A stretch of DNA of 64,000 nt from Aeromicrobium wangtongii (GTDB lineage Bacteria; Actinomycetota; Actinomycetes; Propionibacteriales; Nocardioidaceae). The stretch spans positions 744,001 to 808,000 of the forward strand of contig NZ_CP102173.1 in NCBI RefSeq assembly GCF_024584515.1, in the 5' to 3' direction. Below the pieces are notes generated by a model that was not told the origin of the DNA, searched no databases, and worked only from the letters and a program-made list of their open reading frames with translations. Of the stretch, positions 53,466 through 63,477 are shown one piece after another. Each line of letters begins with the position of its first letter. Position 1 is the stretch's first letter. The position numbers and the translations under genes are program-made.

Positions 53466-53541
53466 ATGATACTATGGGGCGAGCGAGGTCCCGTACGGGT
53501 TCTAGGTTCGATTCCGCCGTTTCATACTTGGGAGTCTTTTG

Positions 53542-54432
53542 ATGCGCGTGTTCGTCGTGGGTGCCAACGGGTATGTCGGACGCCATGTTGCTCGGGCCTT
53601 TTCGGCTGCGGGCCTAAGTGTCCTCGGATCTGTCCGTAAGAACGCAGCTCAACTGAGCGAGGAGCTACCCGGAGTGGTTCTCCGCCAGATGCCCGAGGTT
53701 GACGAACTAGCGGTCCGCCGAATCGTCGCAGAGTCGGACGCTGTTGTTATTGCTGCTCAACTAAACTTGCAAGAAGAGAATGAGCTGTATCGACGATTCA
53801 TCGCCGCAATGGATGGATCGGGCAAGACGCTCATTATGATCAGCGGGACATCTGTTCTAACTATCCGATCTGGAGGCGCAGAGGACTCCAGAAGGTTTGC
53901 TGAGGACGATCCATTCTCTCCGCTTCCCTGGCTAATCGGTCGTGTTGATACCGAAAACGATGTGCGGACAAGCGCGGCCCGAGGCGTGCGTGCCATGGTG
54001 ATAAGACCGCCACTGATTTTTGGCAACGGCGGAAGTACTCAGATCCCGTTGCTGTTTGAGTCGGTGCGGAAGACCGGGTTCGCGTGTTACGTGGGTGAAG
54101 GGCTCAATCGGTACTCCTACGTACACGTTGAGGATCTCGCCGAGTTGGTGGTGGCGGCGGTGGCTCGAGGCACAGCGGGCGCGCTGTATCACGCGTCGGT
54201 GGGCGATATTCCATCGTTCAGGCACCTAGCGGAATTGATTGCTCAGCGCTTCGGGTGTCAGACGCGCAGCCTCACACTCGACGAAGCCACGCAGCTCTGG
54301 GGCAAATTCTCTGCCCACGTAGGGCTGGGGGGCAACAGCAGGACGCTGGCACCACGCGCGATGCGCGATCTCGGCTGGGAACCTCGTCGGCTCGACATCT
54401 CTAGTGACGTCCTAGCAGGTCCGTATGCCTGA
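53542..54432 (+). CDS. NAD(P)-dependent epimerase/dehydratase-type (extended SDR) protein
   Basis: 296 residues from ATG 53542, with GGGAG seven bases upstream. The extended-SDR cofactor motif GANGYVG lies near residues 7-13, RPPLIFGNG near 158-166 and YSYVHVEDLAELV near 192-204. The usual YxxxK is not evident (the region near 130-150 reads SPLPWLIGRVDTEND), so classical epimerase chemistry may be altered. Such proteins act as 3-beta-hydroxysteroid-dehydrogenase-like or nucleotide-sugar enzymes, or as redox-sensing proteins. First gene of the last unit of the regulon. Confidence 0.75.
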   Translation: MRVFVVGANGYVGRHVARAFSAAGLSVLGSVRKNAAQLSEELPGVVLRQMPEVDELAVRRIVAESDAVVIAAQLNLQEENELYRRFIAAMDGSGKTLIMISGTSVLTIRSGGAEDSRRFAEDDPFSPLPWLIGRVDTENDVRTSAARGVRAMVIRPPLIFGNGGSTQIPLLFESVRKTGFACYVGEGLNRYSYVHVEDLAELVVAAVARGTAGALYHASVGDIPSFRHLAELIAQRFGCQTRSLTLDEATQLWGKFSAHVGLGGNSRTLAPRAMRDLGWEPRRLDISSDVLAGPYA

Positions 54433-54486
54433 CAAGGGATGCCCGCTGGCACCGACTCAGTGTCATTCTGAGTACACCGCGAGAAA

Positions 54487-55649
<1,163 letters not shown>

Positions 55650-55655
55650 CCGAAC

Positions 55656-56352
55656 TGGTGACGACGACGACCTCGCGGCCGTCGTGATCGCGCCGATCCA
55701 GAGCGAAGGTGGATTCATCGTCCCGGCCGACGGCTTCCGCCCGGCACTGAGTCGGTGGTGCACCGCCAATGGTGTCGTGTGCATCGCCTACGAGGTCCAA
55801 ATTGGTTTCGCCCGCACCGGCGCGATATTCGCCTGCGACCACGAGGACGTCATGCCCCCTCTGATCGTCACGGCCAAGGGCATCGCCGGCGGCCTGCCGC
55901 TCTCGTCCGTCGCTGGCTGCGTCGACATTATGGACGCCGCGCACGTGAGCGGGCTGGGCGGCACGTACGGCGGCAACCCGATCGCGTGTGCCGCGGCCCT
56001 GGCCACGATCGAGACCATCCGAGGCGGACGGACTGCTCGAGCGCGCCCGCCAGATCGATCAGCCGATGCTCGACGCCCTGCAGCGGCTACAGAGCGAGGA
56101 CGACCGGCTGGGCGCCGCCCGTGGACGCGGCGTGATGATCGCGGTCGAGCTCGTGAAGTCCGGCACCGACGAACCCGATGCCGAGTTCGCCCGGACTGTC
56201 GCGGCGAGCGCGCACCAGGCGGGCGTGATCGTGTTGGCCTGTGGGACGTACGGAAATGTCCTGAGATTCCTGCCACGCGTGCCCTCACCGATGAGCTCCT
56301 CGCCGAGGCGCTCAAGATCCTCACCACCGTCTTCAAGGAGTCCATCTCATGA
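55656..56352 (+). pseudogene. gabT: 4-aminobutyrate aminotransferase, truncated and frameshifted
   Basis: Homology starts abruptly at about codon 190 of a normal GabT (DDLAAVVIAPIQSEGGFIVP) just after the nitronate monooxygenase stop, so the N-terminal half is gone. The PLP-lysine region TAKGIAGGLPLSSVAG remains, but the conserved DEVQxGFxRTG reads YEVQIGFARTG: the aspartate that holds the pyridine nitrogen is tyrosine (codon 55789-55791). One inserted base near 56019-56020 shifts the frame to EADGLLERARQ, and a second shift near 56270 restores the original frame to the stop at 56352. The gene is dead. It overlaps gabD by ATGA as an intact gabTD operon would. Confidence 0.82.
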
Positions 56353-57779
56353 CCACCGACATCTTCATCGACAACCAGTGGATCGCGGGAGCCGATGGGA
56401 CGTTCGATGTCGTCGACCCCGCGACGGGCGAGGCGATCCGGCCGGTCTCGAACGGCGGCACGGCGGATGCGAGGGCGGCCGTCGATGCGGCTGCGGGGGC
56501 GTTGGTGTCTTGGCGCAATGTGGCGCCTCGTGAGCGTGGCGAGATCCTGCGCAGGACGTTCGAGCTGATGATCCGCGATTGTGACGAGCTGGGTGAGCTG
56601 ATCGCGGCCGAGAACGGCAAATCTCTCATCGATGCGAAGGGCGAGGTGACGTACTCGGCCGAGTTTTTCCGCTGGTTCGCCGAGGAAGGCGTCCGGATGG
56701 GCGGCGACTACGGCACGGCTCCGGCCGGCGGCACGCGAACGGTCGTGACGCATCATCCTGTCGGCGTCGCGGCGCTGGTCACGCCGTGGAACTTTCCCGC
56801 GGCGATGGCCGCTCGCAAGATCGCCCCAGCACTGGCTGCCGGATGCACGGTCGTTTTGAAGCCCGCCTCGGAGACGCCGCTGACCGCGTTCGCGATGGCG
56901 AAGCTCATGGTCGAGGCCGGGGTTCCGGCAGGTGTGGTCAACATCGTGCCGTCGAAGTCCGCCTCGAAGATCGTGGGCGCGTGGATGGAGGATCCGCGGG
57001 TGCGGCTGATCTCCTTCACGGGCTCGACGGGGATCGGGCAGATGCTGCTCAAGCAGGCCGCCGACCGGGTCATCAACTCCGCGATGGAGCTGGGCGGCAA
57101 TGCGCCGTTCATCGTGACTGAGGACGCCGATATCGACGAGGCCGTGGCGGGCGCGATGATCGCGAAGTTCCGCGGCGGCGGCCAGGCCTGCACTGCGGCC
57201 AACCGGCTCTACGTCCATGCCGAGGTCGCGGCGGAGTTCACCGCCAAGCTTGGCGCAAAGGTTGAGGCGCTGACCGTCGGGCAGGCCAGCGAGGGCTCGG
57301 ACATCGGCCCGTTGATCAACGCCGCAGCCGTCGACAAGACCCAGAAACTGCTGGATGGTGCGATCGAGGCCGGCGCGCGGGTCGCGCACCAGGCACCGAT
57401 CCCGGCCGGCAGCAAGGGGTTTTACTTTCCGCCCACGGTGCTCGTCGACGTCCCGGCGGATGCCGAGATCGTGCGCGAGGAGATTTTCGGGCCGATCGCA
57501 CCGATCGTCACGTGGACGTCCGACGAGGAGGTCATCGCGCTGGCCAATGACACCGAGATGGGCCTTGCGGCGTACCTCTACGCAGGTGAGCTGCAGCGCG
57601 CGATCCGCCTCGGCGAGTCGATCGAGGCGGGCATGGTCGGCATCAACCGCGGCCTCGTTTCAGACCCTGCGGCACCGTTCGGCGGCATGAAGCAAAGCGG
57701 CATCGGCCGTGAAGGAGCCCGCGTCGGCCTCGAGGAATTCCAAGAGACCCAGTACCTCAGCATCGCCTGGCCCAATTGA
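56349..57779 (+). CDS. gabD: Succinate-semialdehyde dehydrogenase (NAD(P)+)
   Basis: 476 residues from ATG 56349, complete. Aldehyde dehydrogenase family: substrate/cofactor segment TPWNFPAAMAARKIAPALAA near residues 144-163, glutamate in MELGGNAPFIV near 246-256, catalytic cysteine in GGGQACTAANR near 277-287, and EEIFGPIAPI near 375-384. The GabD-like sequence and the gabT remnant before it point to succinate semialdehyde as substrate, feeding succinate to the TCA cycle. Since gabT is broken, its expression may now depend on promoters from the island unit upstream. A strong hairpin terminator follows two bases after the stop. Confidence 0.88.
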   Translation: MTTDIFIDNQWIAGADGTFDVVDPATGEAIRPVSNGGTADARAAVDAAAGALVSWRNVAPRERGEILRRTFELMIRDCDELGELIAAENGKSLIDAKGEVTYSAEFFRWFAEEGVRMGGDYGTAPAGGTRTVVTHHPVGVAALVTPWNFPAAMAARKIAPALAAGCTVVLKPASETPLTAFAMAKLMVEAGVPAGVVNIVPSKSASKIVGAWMEDPRVRLISFTGSTGIGQMLLKQAADRVINSAMELGGNAPFIVTEDADIDEAVAGAMIAKFRGGGQACTAANRLYVHAEVAAEFTAKLGAKVEALTVGQASEGSDIGPLINAAAVDKTQKLLDGAIEAGARVAHQAPIPAGSKGFYFPPTVLVDVPADAEIVREEIFGPIAPIVTWTSDEEVIALANDTEMGLAAYLYAGELQRAIRLGESIEAGMVGINRGLVSDPAAPFGGMKQSGIGREGARVGLEEFQETQYLSIAWPN

Positions 57780-57780
57780 C

Positions 57781-57803
57781 GCGCTGCCGTCTCGTGGCAG
57801 CGC
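57781..57803 (+). terminator. Hairpin terminator after gabD
   Basis: GCGCTGCC-GTCTCGT-GGCAGCGC, a perfect 8-bp GC-rich stem immediately after the gabD stop (57777-57779). No T-run. Confidence 0.65.
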
Positions 57804-58071
57804 GATGGCGGCGACAAGACACGCCTCACGCTGATGTGGAGGCCCATGGGCTATTCGTGGCACGTCGACATCGTCGACACGGAAGCGCAGCTCAGAGGCT
57901 CAGCGGCGACGTCCTGAAATCAACATCTCAGGCATGCCCGCAACCTCTTCCCGCCTCACTCAGACGGGCGTTGCTAGCGCGAAAGCGATTTGGGTTGCGC
58001 TCGGTCCGGCATCCCGGTGCCACGGTCTGATGCCGGTCGGGTCGATGCTCGTCGCCCTGGCTGCGGACTAG
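57804..58071 (+). pseudogene. Intergenic stretch; possible yyaL 3' remnant near its end
   Basis: No complete gene is visible. From 57961 a frame reaches a TAG at 58069-58071, overlapping the convergent trhA stop, and ends SMLVALAAD. In related genomes yyaL precedes trhA and runs toward it, and a 5' yyaL stub lies at 4818 on the same strand. The tail would fit the gene's last residues, but only about 10-15 residues are comparable, so this is weak. Confidence 0.3.
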
Positions 58072-58769
58072 TACTGCTGGTACGCCAGCAGGCTGACGCC
58101 GATGTAGTGCACGATGAACGCCGCGATCGTGAAGGCGTGGAAGATCTCGTGGAAGCCGAAGTACGTGGGTGACGGATCGGGCCACTTGAAGCCGTACACG
58201 ATGGCGCCGAGCGTGTAGAGCACGCCGCCGCCCACCAGCATCACCATGACGGCGGTGGAGGAGTTCTCGACGAACTCCGGGAAGTACAGCACGGCTGCCC
58301 AGCCCAGCACGAGGTACAGCGGGACGTACAACCAGCGCGGAGCGCCGATCCAGAAGATCTTGAACGCCACACCCAACAGGGCGCCGCTCCACACCAGCGT
58401 CAGCATGATCGTGGCGTGTCTCGGTGTCAGCAGCAGCAGCGAGAACGGAGTGTAGGAGCCGGCGATCAGCAAAAAGATGTTGGCGTGGTCGAAGCGTTTC
58501 CAGAAACCTCTGACGCGGTCGTTCCAGGTGCCGCGGTGGTACACCGCGCTGACGCCGAACAGCAGCATCGAGCTGACCATGAAGACCGCCACGCCGACGC
58601 GGACGCGCACGTCGTCCGCGATCACGAGCATGACGATGAAGGCGAAGAACGCCACCGGCAGCGTGACGGCGTGCAGCCAGCCGCGCAGCTTGGGCTTCAT
58701 CTCGTCGACGGTCTCCCGGATGCGATCCGACGTCTCCTGGACGACGCCCTCGTGACCGTGGATGCTCAT
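58068..58769 (-). CDS. trhA: PAQR-family membrane protein TrhA (hemolysin III type)
   Basis: 233 residues from ATG 58769; seven membrane segments. The conserved metal-site motifs are present: SAVYHR near residues 74-79, RFDHANIFLLIAGSYTPF near 91-108 and FGFHEIFHAFTIAAFIVHY near 203-221. Bacterial members (YqfA/TrhA) are linked to membrane energetics and lipid homeostasis; the historical hemolysin III name does not prove haemolytic activity. It lies in a typical actinobacterial setting next to the divergent isoprenyl transferase, with 77 bp between the start codons. Confidence 0.88.
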   Translation of the reverse strand: MSIHGHEGVVQETSDRIRETVDEMKPKLRGWLHAVTLPVAFFAFIVMLVIADDVRVRVGVAVFMVSSMLLFGVSAVYHRGTWNDRVRGFWKRFDHANIFLLIAGSYTPFSLLLLTPRHATIMLTLVWSGALLGVAFKIFWIGAPRWLYVPLYLVLGWAAVLYFPEFVENSSTAVMVMLVGGGVLYTLGAIVYGFKWPDPSPTYFGFHEIFHAFTIAAFIVHYIGVSLLAYQQY

Positions 58770-58846
58770 GGTTCAAGACTATGGCACCTGAGCGAGTCAC
58801 CGGATGGGCCGTCAACGGCAGATGTGGTCAGCGTTACGCTGCCATC

Positions 58847-59608
58847 ATGGGAGTCAGCGATCTGGCCTACGGCGTCTATGAACGACGCCTCGCCAAGAGC
58901 CTCGATCCGGCCAAGCTCCCGCGCCACGTCGGTGCCATCGTCGATGGAAACCGGCGTTGGGCCAAGCGTGGTGGCGCGAACTCGGAGGCCGGTTATCAGG
59001 CCGGTGCCGACAAGATCTTGGAGTTCGCCCAGTGGTGTGACGACCTGGGGGTCGAGATCGTCACTCTGTGGCTGCTGTCGACCGATAATCTTCAGCGACC
59101 CGCCGCGGAGGTCAACAGCATCCTGGCGGCCGTCGAGTCGTTGATGGAGCGGATCGCCGCCGACGGGCGCTGGTCGCTCGCGCTGATCGGCAACCGCGAC
59201 ATGCTCCCGGCGGAGTCGGCTGCGCGGATGAAGCGACTCGCCGACGCCACGGCCGGCGTCCAGGGCATGCGCGTCAACATCTGCGTCGGCTACGGCGGAC
59301 GCCAGGAGCTGACCGACGCGATGCGCTCCCTGCTGCTCGACCAGGCCGCGAAGGGGCGATCGCTGGAGGAGGTCGCCTCCACCCTCGAGGTCGACCACAT
59401 CGCCGAGCACCTCTACACGCGCGGGCAGCCCGATCCGGATCTGGTCATCCGGACGTCGGGGGAGCAGCGCCTGTCCGGATTCCTGCTGTGGCAGAGCGTG
59501 CACTCGGAGTTCTACTTCAGCGATGTCCTGTGGCCGGCGTTCCGCCACGTCGACCTGCTGCGTGCGATGCGTTCGTACGCGGCCAGGGAGCGCCGCTTCG
59601 GCGCCTGA
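58847..59608 (+). CDS. cis-Isoprenyl (polyprenyl) diphosphate synthase, UppS family
   Basis: 253 residues from ATG 58847; the frame is open back to 58781 but MGVSDLAYGVYERRL is the normal start of the short actinobacterial paralogue. Diphosphate-binding aspartate in VDGNRRWAKRGG near residues 34-45, then GADKILEFAQWCDDLGV near 54-70, LIRTSGEQRLSGFLLWQSVH-like signature (VIRTSGEQRLSGFLLWQSVH near 199-218) and FYFSDVLWP near 221-229. It condenses isopentenyl diphosphate in cis to make short or long polyprenyl diphosphates used as cell-wall lipid carriers. Whether it is the Z-farnesyl or the long-chain enzyme is not decided. Confidence 0.9.
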   Translation: MGVSDLAYGVYERRLAKSLDPAKLPRHVGAIVDGNRRWAKRGGANSEAGYQAGADKILEFAQWCDDLGVEIVTLWLLSTDNLQRPAAEVNSILAAVESLMERIAADGRWSLALIGNRDMLPAESAARMKRLADATAGVQGMRVNICVGYGGRQELTDAMRSLLLDQAAKGRSLEEVASTLEVDHIAEHLYTRGQPDPDLVIRTSGEQRLSGFLLWQSVHSEFYFSDVLWPAFRHVDLLRAMRSYAARERRFGA

Positions 59609-59612
59609 ACGC

Positions 59613-59814
59613 TGACGCGTGGGTTACGCACGCTGACGCGTGGCTTGCGTCCGGTGAGGCGTGGGTTGCGTGCCGTGACGCGTGGGTTACGGCCGGTGAG
59701 GCGTGGGTTGTGGCTGCCACCGGGTGTACCTAACCCACGCGTGAGCGTGCGTAACCCACGCGTCAGCGTGCGTAACCCACGCGTGAGCGTGCGTAACCCA
59801 CGCGTCAGCGTTTG
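59613..59814. repeat. Mirrored array of nine 21-bp repeats
   Basis: Five direct units begin TGACGCGTGGGTTACGC (59613, 59634, 59655, 59676, 59697; some TGAGGCG variants). After a 13-base centre (59718-59730) follow four units in reverse orientation beginning TAACCCACGCGT (59731, 59752, 59773, 59794). The whole can fold into one long hairpin. Every unit is a multiple of three, so all frames read as seven-residue repeats, but this looks non-coding. It lies between the isoprenyl transferase stop and the PhoH gene. Confidence 0.85.
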
Positions 59815-59982
59815 GCGGGGGTTGTTCACATGGATGTCACGTGGCGCTGCGCGTGTCGTCCGGGGAAACGCGTTGCGACGGTCGTACGTTCGGGGTGTGT
59901 TGAAGCTCGCGCCTGAGCCCGGATCCCCTACCCACGAGTAGGGTCCGGCGCAGGCGCGCGCGGGCCCGTTGAGGAGTCAGCT

Positions 59983-61308
59983 GTGGCCGCATCGCGCACG
60001 TCCGAGACCCCGAGCTCCACCCGCCGCACCTATGTCCTGGACACGAGTGTCCTGCTGGCAGATCCGAATGCCGTCACCCGGTTCCACGAGCACGAGGTGG
60101 TCATACCGGTCGTCGTCATCAGCGAGCTGGAGGGCAAGCGGCACGATCCCGAGCTCGGCTACTTCGCCCGCAGCGCCCTGCGCTTCCTGGACGACCTCCG
60201 GGTCCAGCACGGCACCCTGGACGTCCCGTTGCCGATCGGCGACGAGGGCGGCACGATCCGCGTCGAGCTCAACCACACCGACCCCTCGTCGCTGCCGTCC
60301 GGATTCCGTCTCGGCGACAACGACACCCGCATCCTGTCCGTCGCCCGCAACCTGGCCAACGAGGGCCTCGACGTCACGATCGTGTCCAAGGACCTGCCGA
60401 TGCGGGTCAAGGCCTCGGCGGTGGGGCTGGTCGCCGAGGAGTACCGCGCCGAGCTGGTCAAGGAGTCGGGCTGGACCGGCATGCGCGAGCTCGAGATCGA
60501 CACCGACGACCTCGACGTCCTGTACGAGACGGGCACGTTGGACCTGCCCGAGGCGCGTGAGCTGCCCTGTCACACCGGGCTCGTCCTGCTGTCCGGCAAG
60601 GGCAGCGGCCTCGGCCGGGTCACCGCCGACAAGGAGGTGCAGCTCGTCCGCGGGGACCGTGACGCCTTCGGCATCCACGGACGCTCAGCGGAGCAGCGCG
60701 TCGCCCTCGACCTGCTGCTCGACCCCGACATCGGCATCGTGTCGCTCGGCGGGCGCGCCGGCACCGGCAAGTCGGCGATGGCCCTGGCCGCGGGGCTGGA
60801 AGCCACGATGGAGCGCGGTCAGCACAAGAAGGTCGTCATCTTCCGCCCGCTGTACGCCGTCGGCGGCCAGGAGCTCGGCTACCTGCCGGGCAGCGAGTCC
60901 GAGAAGATGGGCCCCTGGGGCCAGGCGGTGTTCGACACGCTCGGCGCCGTGACCTCGCCGGCGGTGATCGAGGAGATCCTGGACCGTGGGATGCTCGAGG
61001 TGCTGCCGCTGACCCACATCCGCGGTCGCTCCCTGCACGACTCGTTCGTCATCGTCGACGAGGCCCAGTCGCTGGAGCGCAACGTCCTGCTGACGGTGCT
61101 GTCGCGCATCGGGGCCAACTCCAAGGTCGTCCTGACCCACGACGTCGCCCAGCGCGACAACCTCCGCGTCGGCCGCCACGACGGGGTCGCCGCCGTGGTC
61201 GAGCGGCTCAAGGGGCACCCGCTGTTCGCCCATGTGACGCTGACCCGCTCGGAGCGTTCGCCGGTCGCGGCGCTGGTCACCGAGATGCTGGAGGATCTCA
61301 CCTTGTGA
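59983..61308 (+). CDS. PIN-domain/PhoH-family ATPase (PhoH2)
   Basis: 441 residues from GTG 59983. N-terminal PIN domain: [19 protein letters not shown] near residues 16-34, VISELEG near 46-52 and [15 protein letters not shown] near 109-124, with the acidic residues of a metal nuclease site. C-terminal PhoH ATPase: Walker [13 protein letters not shown] near 256-267 and Walker B FVIVDEAQ near 353-360. PhoH2 proteins are reported as RNA helicase/RNase fusions. Length and layout are normal. A strong hairpin terminator follows. The mirrored repeat array precedes it and may hold its promoter or the upstream terminator. Confidence 0.9.
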   Translation: MAASRTSETPSSTRRTYVLDTSVLLADPNAVTRFHEHEVVIPVVVISELEGKRHDPELGYFARSALRFLDDLRVQHGTLDVPLPIGDEGGTIRVELNHTDPSSLPSGFRLGDNDTRILSVARNLANEGLDVTIVSKDLPMRVKASAVGLVAEEYRAELVKESGWTGMRELEIDTDDLDVLYETGTLDLPEARELPCHTGLVLLSGKGSGLGRVTADKEVQLVRGDRDAFGIHGRSAEQRVALDLLLDPDIGIVSLGGRAGTGKSAMALAAGLEATMERGQHKKVVIFRPLYAVGGQELGYLPGSESEKMGPWGQAVFDTLGAVTSPAVIEEILDRGMLEVLPLTHIRGRSLHDSFVIVDEAQSLERNVLLTVLSRIGANSKVVLTHDVAQRDNLRVGRHDGVAAVVERLKGHPLFAHVTLTRSERSPVAALVTEMLEDLTL

Positions 61309-61329
61309 TCTGACTCCTCGACCAGCATT

Positions 61330-61378
61330 GGAGGGCCCTTTTCGTGCGGCGGAGCCCGGCTGCCGGAAAGGGCCCTCC
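61330..61378 (+). terminator. Hairpin terminator after the PhoH gene
   Basis: A 12-bp perfect stem (GGAGGGCCCTTT and AAAGGGCCCTCC) with a 25-base loop, 22 bp after the stop. The T/A stretches are inside the stem, so it can work in either direction. Confidence 0.7.
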
Positions 61379-61402
61379 CTCTGTGGCAAAGTTGCGCCCG
61401 TG

Positions 61403-62659
61403 ATGGCCCCAGGGAGACCCGCGTCACGGTGGCAGCGCCGCGCAGCGGGTGTTGTCGTCGCGTCCCTGATGTGCGCGCTCGCGGCCTGTGGGGGCGGGTC
61501 CGACGCCGACCGCGCGGCCCCCACCGTGACCTGGTTCGTGGGTCCGGACCGGCTCGACGCCGACCTGCTGGCGGCCGCCTGCACCGACGAGGCGGCCGGG
61601 GCGTTCACGATCCGGGTGGAGCAGCTGCCCGCCGATGTCACGGATCGGCACGCGCTGCTGGCTCGGCGGCTGCTGGCCGAGGACTCGTCGATGGACGTGC
61701 TGAGCCTCGACACCGCCTTCACCACAGAGTTCGCCTCAGCGGGATTCCTCACGCCCGTCCCACCCGCCCAGGCCCAGGCAGCGAGCGAGGGCATCGTGCC
61801 GGCTGCCCTTGCCGCAGCGACCCTCGACCACCGGCTCGTCGCCGTGCCGTGGTTCCTCGATCCGCAGGTGCTCTGGTTCCGCGGCAACACCGCCGAGCGG
61901 GCCGGGCTCGACCCGTCCAAGCCGATCAGCTGGGACGACCTGATCGCGGGGGCCCAGCGCATCGGCGTGACGGTCGAGATCGAGGACCGCGACGACAGCG
62001 GTCTGGCGGAGTGGGTCAATGCGCTGGTGGCCGGCGCCGGCGGCAGCCTGCTGACGGGTCAGGGACGGTCGGCGACGGCGGGCCTCGACTCCGAGGCCGG
62101 ACGGGCCGCCGCATCCATCGTCGAGCTCTACCACCAGGCCGGCGTCGGGCCGGGGCCCTCGGCCGATGCCCTCACCCGTTTTGCCGGTTCGTCCGGTGGG
62201 TTCCTGCTGGCCTCCACGTCGGCGATCGCCGATCCGGCGCTGGCCGCCGTCCAGTCCGACATGCGGGCCACGACCTACCCGGTCGTCGGCGACGCCGTGG
62301 TCGCGCCGCTGGCCGGTGTGGCGCTCGCCGTCCCGACGCACGCGAAGCACCCCGAACAGGCCTTCGCCGCCATCGCCTGCCTGACCTCGCCGACGGCCCT
62401 GCAGCAGCTCGCGACGGGATCGCAGCACAGCGCGAGCCGCTTGGCGACCTTCGACGATCCGGGCGTCACGGCCGGGTTCCGCGGCAGGGACGCCGCCCTC
62501 GCCTCGGTCACGACCGGCGTCACGGCTCCGGCGACGCCGTACTGGGCGCAGGTGATCGATGCGATCGACGAGACCTGGCGGCGCGACGTCAACCAGGACG
62601 AGACGCCCGTTGCCTCGCAGGCCGAGGTCGTGGCCGCGATCAGGGGAGAGCTGCGATGA
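61403..62659 (+). CDS. ABC sugar-transporter substrate-binding lipoprotein (LpqY-like)
   Basis: 418 residues from ATG 61403 (GTG 61400 is adjacent). Signal peptide with Arg-rich start (RPASRWQRRAAG), hydrophobic core and lipobox LAAC (cysteine about 28). The rest is a type-1 extracellular binding protein: FIRVEQLPADV-like strand, LSLDTAFTTEFASAGFLTPV near 93-112, VPWFLDPQVLWFRGNTAERA near 149-168. It captures a sugar or oligosaccharide outside the membrane. The order binding protein - permease - permease resembles the LpqY-SugA-SugB trehalose system of mycobacteria, but specificity is not proven. Confidence 0.85.
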   Translation: MAPGRPASRWQRRAAGVVVASLMCALAACGGGSDADRAAPTVTWFVGPDRLDADLLAAACTDEAAGAFTIRVEQLPADVTDRHALLARRLLAEDSSMDVLSLDTAFTTEFASAGFLTPVPPAQAQAASEGIVPAALAAATLDHRLVAVPWFLDPQVLWFRGNTAERAGLDPSKPISWDDLIAGAQRIGVTVEIEDRDDSGLAEWVNALVAGAGGSLLTGQGRSATAGLDSEAGRAAASIVELYHQAGVGPGPSADALTRFAGSSGGFLLASTSAIADPALAAVQSDMRATTYPVVGDAVVAPLAGVALAVPTHAKHPEQAFAAIACLTSPTALQQLATGSQHSASRLATFDDPGVTAGFRGRDAALASVTTGVTAPATPYWAQVIDAIDETWRRDVNQDETPVASQAEVVAAIRGELR

Positions 62660-63477
62660 AGGCCTGGCGCTGGCTGATGCCGGCCGTGCTCGTGCTGCTG
62701 CTGGTGACGGCGTGGCCGATCGGCCGGGCGGTGTGGCTCTCGTTGACGAGCCGCCCGCTGACCGGAGCGGACGACCGCGGCTTCGTCGGCCTGGACAACT
62801 ACGTCGACGTCCTCTCGAGCCGCACCTGGTGGCTGGCCGTGGCGGCGACCCTGGTCATCGTGGTGGCGGTCGTGCTCGTCCAGCTCGTGCTCGGGCTGGC
62901 CTTCGCGGCCGCGCTGCAGCGCCTGACCGCCGTGTGGCCCGTGACCCGGGTGCTGGTGCTGCTGCCGTTCGGCCTGCTCGCGGTCGTGTCGGCCGTCGTG
63001 TGGCGGGACGCCGTCACGACCGGGTTCGTCGCGGACTGGTTCGGCCTCGACGACGTCGGCCAGCTCGGGTCCCTCGTGGGTGTCGTGGCCGGCGAGGTGT
63101 GGCGCGGCACCGGCATCACGGCCGTGATCCTGCTGGCCGGGCTGCTGCGGGTGCCGCGCACCCTCATGGCGTCCGCCATCGCCGACGGGGCCACGGCCCG
63201 CCAGCGCTTCACCCGTGTCGTCCTGCCGGCGATGGGCCCGGCGCTCGCGGTGGCCACGACGTACCGCGCCCTCGACGCCCTCCGGATGCTCGAGGGGCCG
63301 CTCGTGGTCGACGAGCCCGGCGCCACGGTGCGGACGGCACCGTTCCTGGTCTGGGACACCACGTTCAGCTCCTTCGAGCTGGGCCTGGGAGCGACGATGT
63401 CGATCCTCCTGCTGCTGATGGCCGCTCTGCTGGCGGCCTTCCTCGTGCCGGTCCTGCGGGTCAGGAGGGTCCTGTGA
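62656..63477 (+). CDS. ABC sugar-transporter permease (SugA-like, CUT1)
   Basis: 273 residues; ATG 62656 overlaps the previous stop. Six membrane segments with the cytoplasmic coupling motif SAIADGATARQRFTRVVLPA near residues 173-192 (EAA-type loop). Segment FVGLDNYVDVLSS near 43-55 is the usual periplasmic loop of MalF-like permeases. It pairs with the following permease. The start overlaps by 4 bp, and its stop overlaps the next GTG. Confidence 0.88.
   Translation: MKAWRWLMPAVLVLLLVTAWPIGRAVWLSLTSRPLTGADDRGFVGLDNYVDVLSSRTWWLAVAATLVIVVAVVLVQLVLGLAFAAALQRLTAVWPVTRVLVLLPFGLLAVVSAVVWRDAVTTGFVADWFGLDDVGQLGSLVGVVAGEVWRGTGITAVILLAGLLRVPRTLMASAIADGATARQRFTRVVLPAMGPALAVATTYRALDALRMLEGPLVVDEPGATVRTAPFLVWDTTFSSFELGLGATMSILLLLMAALLAAFLVPVLRVRRVL

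Noticed and set aside
59613-59814. CRISPR array
   Set aside because: The 21-bp units are contiguous without unique spacers and invert in the middle; no cas genes are seen.
59488-59941. Repeat-encoded proteins with seven-residue repeats
   Set aside because: A 21-bp repeat leaves all frames open automatically; no frame has a ribosome binding site or family resemblance, and the array is a mirrored DNA repeat.
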